Below, piece by piece: positions 38,743 to 46,466 of a stretch of DNA of 64,000 bases (within the stretch, counting starts at the first letter, position 1; the number at the start of each line of letters is the position of its first letter). The stretch is taken from the NCBI RefSeq assembly GCF_020595095.1, contig NZ_JAJDOP010000006.1, forward strand, positions 1 to 64,000, read 5' to 3'. Under the pieces are notes generated by a model. It was not told where the DNA came from and did not search any database. It saw nothing but the letters and a program-made list of their open reading frames with translations. Both the position numbers and the translations under genes were made by a program. This DNA comes from Microvirga rosea (GTDB lineage Bacteria; Pseudomonadota; Alphaproteobacteria; Rhizobiales; Beijerinckiaceae).

Positions 38743-39539
38743 CGACCGTCGAAGAGGATGAGGTCGAGGCGTCGCGCGCGCCCCTGATCGAGCATCTGAC
38801 CGAACTGCGCACCCGCCTGATCAAGGCGCTCGTGGCTTTCGTCCTGATGTTCTTCGTCTGCTTTGCAGGCGCGAAGTACATCTACAATGCGCTGGTATGG
38901 CCATACGTGATCGCTGTCGGATCGCCCGAGAAGGCGCACCTCGTCTACACCCACGGCCTGGAATACCTCTTCACGCAGATCCAGGTCGCTGCCTTCGGGG
39001 CCGGGTTCCTGGCCTTTCCGATGATCGCGATCCAGATCTACAAGTTCGTCGCGCCCGGTCTCTACAAGAACGAGCGCCGGGCCTTTCTGCCCTATCTTTT
39101 CGCGACCCCGGTTCTGTTCACGGTCGGAGCCGCCGTCGTCTATTTCATCGCCATGCCGCTGCTCATGCGCTTCTCGGTCGGCATGCAGCAGCTCGCGACC
39201 GATTCGTCGCCCGGCATCGAATTCCTGCCGAAGGTGAGCGAGTATCTTTCGCTGATCATGACCTTGATCTTCGCCTTCGGCATCTGCTTCCAGTTGCCGG
39301 TCGTCCTGACCCTGCTGGCGCGAGCGGGAATCATCGATTCGGAATTCCTGAAGAGCAAGCGCCGTTATGCGGTCGTCGTGGTATTCATCCTGGCTGCCGT
39401 CCTGACGCCGCCCGACGTGATCAGCCAGTTCGCCCTTGCGGTCCCCACCTTGCTTCTTTACGAGGCGTCCATCTTCTCCGTCCGGATGGTGGAGAGGCAG
39501 CGTGCGGAAGCTGAGGCCGCACGTGCGGCAGCCGAATAG
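38739..39539 (+). CDS. tatC: Sec-independent protein translocase TatC
   Basis: Polytopic twin-arginine signal receptor. 266 residues, six helices. LIEHLTELRTRLIKALVAF is the N-terminal signature. The conserved FVAPGLYKNERRAFLPYLF loop contains the P-G-L and E-R signal-binding region. FAFGICFQLPVVL and AVLTPPDVISQFALAVPTLLLYE are the late family motifs. It has the usual length and is translationally coupled to tatB. Confidence 0.97.
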   Translation: MTTVEEDEVEASRAPLIEHLTELRTRLIKALVAFVLMFFVCFAGAKYIYNALVWPYVIAVGSPEKAHLVYTHGLEYLFTQIQVAAFGAGFLAFPMIAIQIYKFVAPGLYKNERRAFLPYLFATPVLFTVGAAVVYFIAMPLLMRFSVGMQQLATDSSPGIEFLPKVSEYLSLIMTLIFAFGICFQLPVVLTLLARAGIIDSEFLKSKRRYAVVVVFILAAVLTPPDVISQFALAVPTLLLYEASIFSVRMVERQRAEAEAARAAAE

Positions 39540-39634
39540 GGTCTTCCTCCTTTACGGCCGGCCGCCAACCTTGGCATTGATTAAGGGCGGCCTGGAGCAG
39601 AAAACGGGCCGTGCTTCGCAAGACGGTCGGTTCC

Positions 39635-41119
39635 ATGCATGACATTCGCTTCATCCGCGAGAATCCCGCGGCATTCGACAAGGGCCTCCAGAGCCGGAAC
39701 ATGGGGCCCTTGTCCGCCTCCCTGATCGCGCTCGATGATCGCCGCAAGGCCGCCGTTTCCGCGCTTCAAACGGCCCAGGAACGTCGCAACGCCCTCTCCA
39801 AGGAAATCGGCCAGGCCAAAGCCAAGAAGGACGAGGGGCGAGCCCAGGAGCTGATGGCCGAAGTGGCGCGCCTGAAGGAAAGTGTGCCGCATCTGGAGCT
39901 GGTGGAGCGCCAAGCCGAGAAGGCGCTCTCCGACGCGCTCGCGGCTGTGCCGAACCTCCCGAAAGAAGATGTTCCATACGGCGAGGACGAAACGGAGAAC
40001 AAGGAACGTCACCGCTTCGGCAACCCGAGGAATCTCGCGGCGGCCAAGCAGCATTTCGAGATCGGCGAAGCGCTCGGCCTGATGGATTTCGAGGCGGCGG
40101 CCCGGATGTCCGGGGCCCGCTTCGTGGTGCTGAAGGGCGGATTGGCCCGCCTGGAGCGCGCGCTCGGCCAGTTCATGATCGATCTCCACACCAACGAGCA
40201 TGGCTATACCGAAATCAACCCACCGCTTCTCGTGCGCGAGGAGGCCATGTTCGGTACCGCCCAGCTGCCGAAGTTCCGCGACGACCAGTTCGGCACGACA
40301 CGGCCGACCGACATCCAGGATCTGGCCGAACGGATCATGAAGGATTACGGCAAGTCCTACGGCGAGAAGACGAGCGATGCCGTCGAGGCCCTGAAAAGGC
40401 TGCTGAACGAGGGCATCGAGTTCAGCGATCCGGAATACAGCGATCTGATCGACTTCGTGTGGAAGAACGTCGCTCATTACTGGAAGGAGATCCGGAACGA
40501 CCGGGTCGATCTTTGGCTGATCCCGACTGCTGAAGTGTCGCTCACCAATCTCGTGCGGGAGCAGATTCTCTCCGAGGAGGAGCTGCCGCTGCGCTTCACG
40601 GCGCTGACCCCGAGCTTCCGGGCCGAGGCCGGCGCGGCGGGCCGTGATACCCGCGGCATGATCCGCCAGCATCAATTCGTGAAATGCGAACTCGTTTCGA
40701 TCACGGCGCCGGAGAAATCCGCCGAGGAACACGAGCGCATGTTGACCAGCGCCGAAAACGTGCTGAAGAAGCTCGATCTGCCGTTCCGTACCATGACCCT
40801 CTGCACCGGCGACATGGGCTTCGCGTCCGCCAAGACCTACGACATCGAGGTCTGGCTGCCAGGGCAGGGAATGTACCGGGAGATTTCGAGCTGCTCGGTC
40901 TGCACCGATTTCCAGGCCCGGCGCATGAATGCCCGCTACCGTCCGGCCGACGGCAAGGGGCCGCGCTTCGTCCACACCCTGAACGGGTCCGGGCTCGCGG
41001 TGGGCCGCACTCTCGTAGCCGTGTTGGAGAACTATCAGAACGAGGACGGCAGCGTCACGATTCCGTCGGCGCTCCAACCCTACATGGGCGGGCTCACGCG
41101 CCTCGAGCGGCAGGGCTGA
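39635..41119 (+). CDS. serS: Serine--tRNA ligase with a ~68-residue insertion
   Basis: Class II synthetase that charges tRNA(Ser) and tRNA(Sec). The N-terminal coiled-coil arm (residues 1-105) and the class II motifs are intact: [57 protein letters not shown] and [19 protein letters not shown]. At 494 residues it is longer than the roughly 425-430 typical of bacteria. The excess is an in-frame insertion between DDQFGTT and LWLIPTAEV (about residues 223-291, bases 40301-40507), helical and charged. The frame is continuous, so it is not a frameshift. Start [10 protein letters not shown] at 39635 is family-like. Confidence 0.95.
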   Translation: MHDIRFIRENPAAFDKGLQSRNMGPLSASLIALDDRRKAAVSALQTAQERRNALSKEIGQAKAKKDEGRAQELMAEVARLKESVPHLELVERQAEKALSDALAAVPNLPKEDVPYGEDETENKERHRFGNPRNLAAAKQHFEIGEALGLMDFEAAARMSGARFVVLKGGLARLERALGQFMIDLHTNEHGYTEINPPLLVREEAMFGTAQLPKFRDDQFGTTRPTDIQDLAERIMKDYGKSYGEKTSDAVEALKRLLNEGIEFSDPEYSDLIDFVWKNVAHYWKEIRNDRVDLWLIPTAEVSLTNLVREQILSEEELPLRFTALTPSFRAEAGAAGRDTRGMIRQHQFVKCELVSITAPEKSAEEHERMLTSAENVLKKLDLPFRTMTLCTGDMGFASAKTYDIEVWLPGQGMYREISSCSVCTDFQARRMNARYRPADGKGPRFVHTLNGSGLAVGRTLVAVLENYQNEDGSVTIPSALQPYMGGLTRLERQG

Positions 41120-41120
41120 C

Positions 41121-41882
41121 ATGCGCATTCTCTGCACCAACGACGACGGCATTCACGCTCCGGGCCTCAAGGTCCTGGAAGCGATCGCCAGGAACCTCTC
41201 GGACGATGTCTGGGTCGTCGCACCGGAAACGGACCAAAGCGGCGTCGCTCACTCCCTGTCCCTCAACGATCCCCTGCGCCTGAGGCAGATTTCGGACCGG
41301 CATTACGCGGTCAAGGGAACGCCGACCGATTGCGTCATCATGGGCGTGCGTCATCTCATGCGGGAACGCAGGCCCGATCTCGTGCTGTCCGGCGTCAACA
41401 GAGGACAGAACGTCGCCGAGGATGTGACCTATTCGGGCACCGTCGCCGGGGCGATCGAGGGGACGATCCTGGGCGTGCCGTCCATCGCCCTCTCGCAGGC
41501 CTATGGAGCCGGAGGCCGGCACGATCTCAAATGGCATTGCGCCGAGCATCATGGGCCGAAGATCATCCGCAAGGTGCTCGATATCGGAATCGATCGCGGA
41601 ATCCTCGTCAACGTGAACTTTCCCAATTGCGAGCCGGATGAGGTCGAAGGCGCCGCCGTCGTGAACCAAGGACAGCGGACGCAGGAGCTTCTGCGCCTGG
41701 ACGAGCGCGAGGACGGTCGTGGCAATCCGTATTACTGGATCGCGTTCGAGCGGAAGCCTTTCACGCCTGGCAACGGGACGGATCTCTGGGCCATTGCCAA
41801 CCGGCGCATCGCCGTCACGCCGCTTCGTCTCGATATGACCGATGAACCGAGCCTGACGCGCTACGCCCAGGCCTTCGAATAG
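41121..41882 (+). CDS. surE: 5'/3'-nucleotidase SurE
   Basis: Metal-dependent nucleotidase and exopolyphosphatase-like stress enzyme. 253 residues. [20 protein letters not shown] is the canonical N-terminus with the Asn-Asp-Asp metal site (residues 7-9). [22 protein letters not shown] and [28 protein letters not shown] complete the active site. It starts one base after the serS stop. The pairing surE-pcm downstream is widely conserved and points to a repair/stationary-phase module. Confidence 0.97.
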   Translation: MRILCTNDDGIHAPGLKVLEAIARNLSDDVWVVAPETDQSGVAHSLSLNDPLRLRQISDRHYAVKGTPTDCVIMGVRHLMRERRPDLVLSGVNRGQNVAEDVTYSGTVAGAIEGTILGVPSIALSQAYGAGGRHDLKWHCAEHHGPKIIRKVLDIGIDRGILVNVNFPNCEPDEVEGAAVVNQGQRTQELLRLDEREDGRGNPYYWIAFERKPFTPGNGTDLWAIANRRIAVTPLRLDMTDEPSLTRYAQAFE

Positions 41883-41897
41883 AAAGCCGTTCCCGCG

Positions 41898-42605
41898 ATG
41901 AAGGAGCCGATGCCTCGACCGGAGCCGATCGACCTGATTCCGGAGGGGTACGACGACGCTCGCGCCGAGGAGCAGGCCATTGGCGTTGCGTCCTTCATTC
42001 TCTCCCTTCGGGCGCGCGGCATCCGCGACACGGCGCTCCTGCGCGCCATGGAGCTGGTGCCACGAGAAGTTTTCGCCCCGCGGCGTTTCACCGATCTCGC
42101 GCGCACCGACATCGCCCTGCCGCTTCCCTGCGGCCAGACCATGACGGGACCACGGACCGTCGCGGCCATGCTGCTGGCCCTCGGCGTGGCGCCGGGGCAG
42201 AACATCTTCGAGGTCGGGACCGGCACCGGTTACGTGACGGCGCTTCTGTCGCGGCTCGGCGGACAGGTCTTTACCATCGAGCGCTTCAACACCCTGGCTG
42301 AGGGTGCCCGGCAGCATTTGAAGATCGTCGATGCCGACAAGGTCCGGATGGAAGTGGGCGACGGTCTGGCCCTGCGGCCCCGGGAGCGGTTCGACCGTAT
42401 CTTGCTCAACGGGGCGGTGCCGGAAATTCCCGAGGCGGTGACTGACCATCTCGGACCGGGAGGCAGGCTGGTCGGTGCCCTGACCGTCGAAGGCGCGCCG
42501 CGCCTCGTCCGGATCGAGCGCTTGCAAGAGGGCGAGCTGCGACAGGAACTCGGCCCGCCGCTGCGCCTGTCCCCTCTCGTCCGAGGCGTAGCCGAGACGC
42601 TTTAA
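41898..42605 (+). CDS. pcm: Protein-L-isoaspartate O-methyltransferase
   Basis: Repairs isoaspartyl damage with SAM. 235 residues. ELVPREVFAPRRFTDLARTDIALPLPCGQTMTGP is the substrate-side motif. The SAM pocket follows: ALGVAPGQNIFEVGTGTGYVTALLSRLGGQVFTIER. FDRILLNGAVPEIPEAVTDHL is the C-terminal conserved segment. ATG 41898 is given; an in-frame ATG at 41910 with AAGGAG just ahead is a credible alternative that removes four residues. It is co-oriented with surE, 15 bases apart. Confidence 0.96.
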   Translation: MKEPMPRPEPIDLIPEGYDDARAEEQAIGVASFILSLRARGIRDTALLRAMELVPREVFAPRRFTDLARTDIALPLPCGQTMTGPRTVAAMLLALGVAPGQNIFEVGTGTGYVTALLSRLGGQVFTIERFNTLAEGARQHLKIVDADKVRMEVGDGLALRPRERFDRILLNGAVPEIPEAVTDHLGPGGRLVGALTVEGAPRLVRIERLQEGELRQELGPPLRLSPLVRGVAETL

Positions 42606-42722
42606 AGCCTCGCATTGAAATTTTTTGCTTACGGTTACGACAAAATTCGGGCCGGAAACGGTTGCTTAACCTCAATAGGGCTTTAATGCCGCCATCGAGT
42701 TGCGTCGGTTGGGGTTTGAGTT

Positions 42723-44012
42723 ATGCGGCAGCGTAGGTGTTCTGGGCATTGGGTCGCGATATCGCGGATCGCTCTTGTGAGCGTGATCGGGAGTACTGCC
42801 GCAGCCTGTACTTCGGACACGGTCCGGTTCGCCGACAATCCGTTCTCCAATCCCTTCTCGACGAGCGAGCGGTTCGATTCCAATCAAACTGCCGCCGCGG
42901 CGCCGGCTCAGCCACAGCAGATGGCATCCGCCGTGCCGACCGCGCCCGTGCAGTCGCAGTCTCTTCCTCCGGTCCACGCTCAGCCCCTGTCTCAGCCGGC
43001 GCAAGTCGCAGCGGCTCCCGCCAGGGCATCGTCCGGCGGGCAGGCCGGTTGGTCCTCCGCGGGCGGTACGGCGATTACGGTCGGCAGCAACGACAACATT
43101 AATACGATCTCCCAGCGCTATGGCGTTCCGGGGAGCGCGATCCTCGCGGCGAGCGGGCTGTCGAGCGCGAACCAGATCAAGCCCGGCCAGCAGCTTGTGA
43201 TCCCGGTCTACAGCGCATCGGGCACGCAGGTCGCTGCAGCCCCCGCCCGGGCCGTCGCCCCGGCGCCCGTCGCGCCGGCCGGCCAACCCAAGTTCCGCCT
43301 CGTGGAGAACAAGAAAGGCGAGGTCGTTTCCAACGAGCCCGTGGAAGCGCCGAAGCGCGTGCGCCCTGGAATGGCCGTCGCCAAGGCCGAGCCCGTTGCG
43401 CCTTCGCCCGTCAAGGCCGTTTCCGCACCGGCTCCGGTGAAGGTCGCGTCCGCCGGCAGCGAACCTCTCGTGTCCGCGCCGAAGCCGGTCGAGCCGCAAA
43501 AGGTTGCGGCCATCGCCGAGCCTCAGCCGGTAAAGCCTGTCGCGGCGCCCCAGCCCGTTGCCCCCGCGCCCGTCGCCGCAGCCCCCGCGCCCCAGCCCGC
43601 CAAGGTTCAGGAGCCGGAGCAGACCGCCAGTGTCGCGGAGCCCGCTGGTGACTTCCGGTGGCCGGCTCGTGGCCGGGTCATCGCCGGTTTCGGTGCGAAC
43701 GGCGGGAATGAAGGCATCAACATCGCAGTCCCTGAAGGAACTCCCGTGAAGGCCGCCGAGGCCGGTGTGGTGACCTATGCGGGCAGCGAAGTGAAGGGAT
43801 ACGGCAACCTCGTCCTCGTCCGGCACGAGAACGGCTTCGTGTCGGCCTACGCCCATAACGGTTCGCTGAACGTGAAGCGCGGCGAGCAGGTGAAGCGGGG
43901 CCAGGTCATCGCGACCTCCGGCCAGACCGGCAACGTGACCTCGCCTCAGCTCCATTTCGAGATCCGCAAGGGCGCGACCCCGGTCGACCCGCTCAAACAT
44001 CTCGGCGGCTAA
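42723..44012 (+). CDS. LysM plus degenerate LytM (M23-fold) envelope protein, NlpD/DipM-like
   Basis: A 429-residue exported protein. A hydrophobic leader (about residues 11-28) ends in a possible lipobox AAAC (Cys29). One LysM domain (TVGSNDNINTISQRYGV to LVIPV, about residues 119-161) binds peptidoglycan. A long Pro/Ala/Val linker leads to a C-terminal LytM domain (310-429). The zinc-ligand motif HxGxD is replaced by NEGIN (Asn329, Asn333), while His378 and His411 (LHFEI) remain. This predicts an inactive amidase activator like NlpD/EnvC/DipM, not an endopeptidase. It follows pcm, as nlpD often does. Confidence 0.9.
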   Translation: MRQRRCSGHWVAISRIALVSVIGSTAAACTSDTVRFADNPFSNPFSTSERFDSNQTAAAAPAQPQQMASAVPTAPVQSQSLPPVHAQPLSQPAQVAAAPARASSGGQAGWSSAGGTAITVGSNDNINTISQRYGVPGSAILAASGLSSANQIKPGQQLVIPVYSASGTQVAAAPARAVAPAPVAPAGQPKFRLVENKKGEVVSNEPVEAPKRVRPGMAVAKAEPVAPSPVKAVSAPAPVKVASAGSEPLVSAPKPVEPQKVAAIAEPQPVKPVAAPQPVAPAPVAAAPAPQPAKVQEPEQTASVAEPAGDFRWPARGRVIAGFGANGGNEGINIAVPEGTPVKAAEAGVVTYAGSEVKGYGNLVLVRHENGFVSAYAHNGSLNVKRGEQVKRGQVIATSGQTGNVTSPQLHFEIRKGATPVDPLKHLGG

Positions 44013-44060
44013 TCTCTTTCCCTTACGATCGGATATCGAGACCCGAACCGATCGCGTGAG

Positions 44061-44098
44061 GGGACGGCGGAGCTCAGCCGCCGTCCCTTTACTTTTTG
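44061..44098 (+). terminator. Rho-independent terminator of the LysM/LytM gene
   Basis: GGGACGGCGG (44061-44070) and CCGCCGTCCC (44078-44087) form a perfect 10-bp stem with a 7-base loop. It is followed by TTTACTTTTTG, 49 bases after the stop codon. It ends the long argS-to-LytM plus-strand block. Confidence 0.88.
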
Positions 44099-44182
44099 CG
44101 TTCAAGGCTCCGCCCTGCGCTCAAGCGCGGCGATGTTGGGCCTGCCTTCGTGGCCGGGGCCGCGGAGCGGATCGGGACGATA

Positions 44183-44493
44183 GAGCACCCCCGTCATTCC
44201 GGGACGGCCCTGCGGGCCGGGCCCGGAACCCATACACGCTGAGGTTTGTGGACGGGTGCGCGGCTGCCATGGCTCCTGATCCGAGATCGTTAGCGGCTCT
44301 GGGTTCCGGGCTCTCGCGCTGCTCGCCCCGGAAGGACAGAGCACCACCGTCATTCCGGGGCGCCGCAGGCGAGCCCGGAACCCATACACGCTGAGGGTGC
44401 CGGAACAGAACGCACCGGCTGCCATGGCTCTTTCTCCTGCACGGTCGTGTTGATGGGTTCCGGGCTCTCGCTGAGGCTCGCCCCGGAATGACA
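44183..44493. repeat. Tandemly duplicated palindromic intergenic element (about 155 bp x 2)
   Basis: Unit 1 (44183-44338) and unit 2 (44339-44493) share long identical blocks, including CCCGGAACCCATACACGCTG and GGCTGCCATGGCTC. Each unit begins with GTCATTCCGGG and ends with its inverse CCCCGGAA-GACA. In unit 2 the terminal arms GTCATTCCGGGGCG (44349-44362) and CGCCCCGGAATGAC (44479-44492) match perfectly over 14 bp. Inside lies a second inverted pair, CGAGCCCGGAACCCAT with ATGGGTTCCGGGCTC. There is no transposase, so this resembles REP/BIME or MITE-like dispersed noncoding repeats. ORFs drawn across it on the minus strand are composition artefacts. Confidence 0.82.
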
Positions 44494-44986
44494 GCGGAGC
44501 GCATGACGGGCGAGCCCGTGACAGCGGAGCGCGTCACGGCATGGGGCGGTGGCCTCCGGGCTGGGCGGCCCGGAGGGGAAGCGATCGAGGGTGGCGCGTC
44601 GGGCAGCCCGGCTCGATGGTGATGGTGAAGGGAAGAGCCGGGAGGCCTCTTCGCGCACGGTTCTTTTAGGCGGACAGGAGAGGCAAGGCTCAGGCATCGC
44701 CGCAGGCGTGATCCGTTTCGTGCAACGGGGGCCTGCGACCGATCCCGACAACCCGCCCAGCATCCTGGGCCTCCCGTCACTTGCTTCTGCGTCAAGAGCG
44801 AGCACGGGACCGTGTCCGGTCCCGCTCTTGCGACGCCTCGCGAGTGCGCCCCTCGTCAGGACCTGATCTGTGAAACGATATAGCTCAGCTTGTCCCGCCC
44901 GTCAAGAACAAAATGAGAACATTACTGCCTGGCTGAGCCATGGCGCAGGTGCGGAGTCTGTTCGCCTTTCGGCTCCGAAAGAGCCA
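44494..44986. other. Noncoding stretch between repeat element and DUF815 gene
   Basis: No credible gene is seen. It holds a direct repeat of TGACAGCGGAGCGC (about 44489 and 44520), both flanking GC-rich half-palindromes. It also holds an 8-bp hairpin CGGGACCG (44805-44812)/CGGTCCCG (44817-44824) with a TGTC loop. The latter lies 160 bases beyond the end of the minus-strand DUF815 gene and might mark its transcript end, though no T-tract follows. Confidence 0.5.
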
Positions 44987-45910
44987 TCAGATCGCCTTGC
45001 CGAGGCGACCGGCGAGGTCCTGGATGTACTGCCAGGCCGTGCGGCCGGAGCGAGCGCCGCGGGTCGTTGCCCATTCCAGCGATTCCGCCCGGATGGTCGC
45101 GCGATCCACGGCGAGGCCGAGGTGATCCACATAGCCGTAGACCATGTCGAGATACTCGTCCTGGCTGCACTTATGGAAGCCGAGCCAGAGCCCGAACCGG
45201 TCGGAAAGGGAGACCTTTTCCTCGATGGCCTCTCCGGGATTGATGGCGGTGGAGCGCTCGTTGTCCATCATGTCCCGGGGGAGGAGGTGGCGGCGGTTCG
45301 ACGTGGCGTAGAAGATCACGTTGTCGGGCCGGCCCTCGATCCCGCCCTCCAGCACCGCTTTCAGAGATTTGTAGGACGTATCGTCGGTATCGAACGAGAG
45401 ATCGTCGCAAAAGATGATGAAGCGGTGCGGGTCGGCGCGCAGCAGACCCATGAGGTCGGGCAGGGTCTCGATATCCTCACGATGGATCTCGATCAGCTTG
45501 AGAGGGCGCGATTCGGGGCCATGGAAATGATTGATCTCCGCGTGGACGGCCTTCACCAAGGACGACTTGCCCATGCCACGGGCACCCCAGAGGAGGGCGT
45601 TGTTGGCCGGAAGCCCCGCGGCGAAGCGTCGGGTGTTCTCCGCAAGGGTATCGCGCACCCGGTCGATGCCGCGCAAAAGGCTCATCTCCACCCGGTTCAC
45701 TTTCGGGACGGGAGCGAGCCGCCGGGAGGCCGCCTGCCACACGAAGGCGTCCGCCGCCGTAAATTCTGCGTGAACCTTGGAGGCCGGGGACAGGCGATCG
45801 AGGGCATCGGCGATCCGCTGCAGAAGCGCGAGAGCCTCGGGCGAGGCAGCGGGAGGCAGGTCGGAAAGAGGCTTCTCGGAAAGAGGCTTGTCGGAAAGAG
45901 GCTTGGACAT
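44987..45910 (-). CDS. DUF815 family AAA+ ATP-binding protein
   Basis: A 307-residue AAA+ ATPase of the DUF815 group. NNALLWGARGMGKSSLVKAVHAE is the Walker A region (P-loop GARGMGKS near residue 108). FIIFCDDLSFDTDD is Walker B. NVIFYATSNRRHLLPRDM is the sensor 1 region, and SLSDRFGLWLGFHKCSQDEYL the arginine-finger region. The cellular role is not established for the family. The first 19 residues are a tandem SxKPLS repeat encoded by three 15-bp units. It is divergent from yajC, a neighbourhood conserved in Hyphomicrobiales. Confidence 0.9.
   Translation of the reverse strand: MSKPLSDKPLSEKPLSDLPPAASPEALALLQRIADALDRLSPASKVHAEFTAADAFVWQAASRRLAPVPKVNRVEMSLLRGIDRVRDTLAENTRRFAAGLPANNALLWGARGMGKSSLVKAVHAEINHFHGPESRPLKLIEIHREDIETLPDLMGLLRADPHRFIIFCDDLSFDTDDTSYKSLKAVLEGGIEGRPDNVIFYATSNRRHLLPRDMMDNERSTAINPGEAIEEKVSLSDRFGLWLGFHKCSQDEYLDMVYGYVDHLGLAVDRATIRAESLEWATTRGARSGRTAWQYIQDLAGRLGKAI
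45860..45904 (-). repeat. Three tandem 15-bp units at the 5' end of the DUF815 gene
   Basis: Units at 45860-45874, 45875-45889 and 45890-45904 differ only at their first base and read (G/C)TCGGAAAGAGGCTT on the plus strand. They encode repeats of K-P-L-S-(D/E) right after the start codon. The unit length is a multiple of three, so copy-number slippage would change length without breaking the frame. Confidence 0.9.
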
Positions 45911-45996
45911 GGCGCTTCTGGCGGATAAAAGCCCTGCTTAGCGTGGAAGCCAGGCATCGTCCATGGCGACGGGCTTTGGAAATCCCCCCAACTTCA

Positions 45997-46024
45997 TTGA
46001 TTTCGTGAAGTCGATGGGTATAGT
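45997..46024 (+). promoter_or_regulatory. Likely promoter of yajC-secD-secF
   Basis: TTGATT (45997-46002) and TATAGT (46019-46024) lie 16 bases apart, about 65 bases before the yajC start and in the divergent gap with the DUF815 gene. This is a reasonable sigma-70-like match. Confidence 0.45.
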
Positions 46025-46088
46025 CCGCCGCGTTCCAACCCCGTCCGGCGCGGGTGAGCCCTGAAAGGCCCACCACGCGCCTTACTCC

Positions 46089-46436
46089 ATGGAGAGCCGC
46101 TTGTTCATTACGCCCGCCTTCGCGCAAGGGGCCCCCGCCGGGTCAGACATGATGTCTTTGGCGACGAATCTCGTCCCCTTCATCCTCATTTTCGTCATTA
46201 TGTGGTTCCTGATCATTCGGCCGCAGCAGCGCCGGGTCCGCGAGCATCAGGAGATGATCAAGAACGTGCGCCGCGGCGATACGGTGGTGACGTCCGGCGG
46301 GATTGTCGGCAAGGTGACCCGGGTGATCGAGGACACCTCCGATATCGAGGTCGAGATCGCGGACGGCGTGAAGGTGAAGGTCGCGCGCGCCAATATTTCC
46401 GAAGTCCGGACGAAGGGCGAGCCGGTCAAGGCCTAA
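46089..46436 (+). CDS. yajC: Preprotein translocase subunit YajC
   Basis: Small single-span accessory protein of the SecDF-YajC complex. 115 residues. The N-terminus FITPAFAQGAPAGS resembles the alphaproteobacterial YajC leader. The helix NLVPFILIFVIMWFLIIRPQQRR ends in the diagnostic RPQQ. MIKNVRRGDTVVTSGGIVGKV is the conserved cytosolic fold. It is transcribed with secD and secF, 30 bases before secD. Confidence 0.96.
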   Translation: MESRLFITPAFAQGAPAGSDMMSLATNLVPFILIFVIMWFLIIRPQQRRVREHQEMIKNVRRGDTVVTSGGIVGKVTRVIEDTSDIEVEIADGVKVKVARANISEVRTKGEPVKA

Positions 46437-46466
46437 CGGCCCTGCCTAGAAAAGGTTGAGTTGACG

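Noticed and set aside
40301-40507. A possible frameshift or pseudogene in serS
   Set aside because: The same frame continues through the segment into the TAEV and later motifs. It is a real insertion, not a frameshift.
44183-44493. An insertion sequence
   Set aside because: There are inverted repeats but no transposase or target-site duplication. It is listed as a noncoding repeat.
44121-44805. Two overlapping minus-strand open frames over the intergenic repeat
   Set aside because: The predicted products are Arg/Pro/Ser strings, and the duplicated DNA units fall in different relations to the frame. No start signal is seen, so these are artefacts of repeat composition.
45860-45904. Possible CRISPR-like direct repeat
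   Set aside because: The units are 15 bp, back to back, with no spacers, and lie inside a coding sequence with intact frame.
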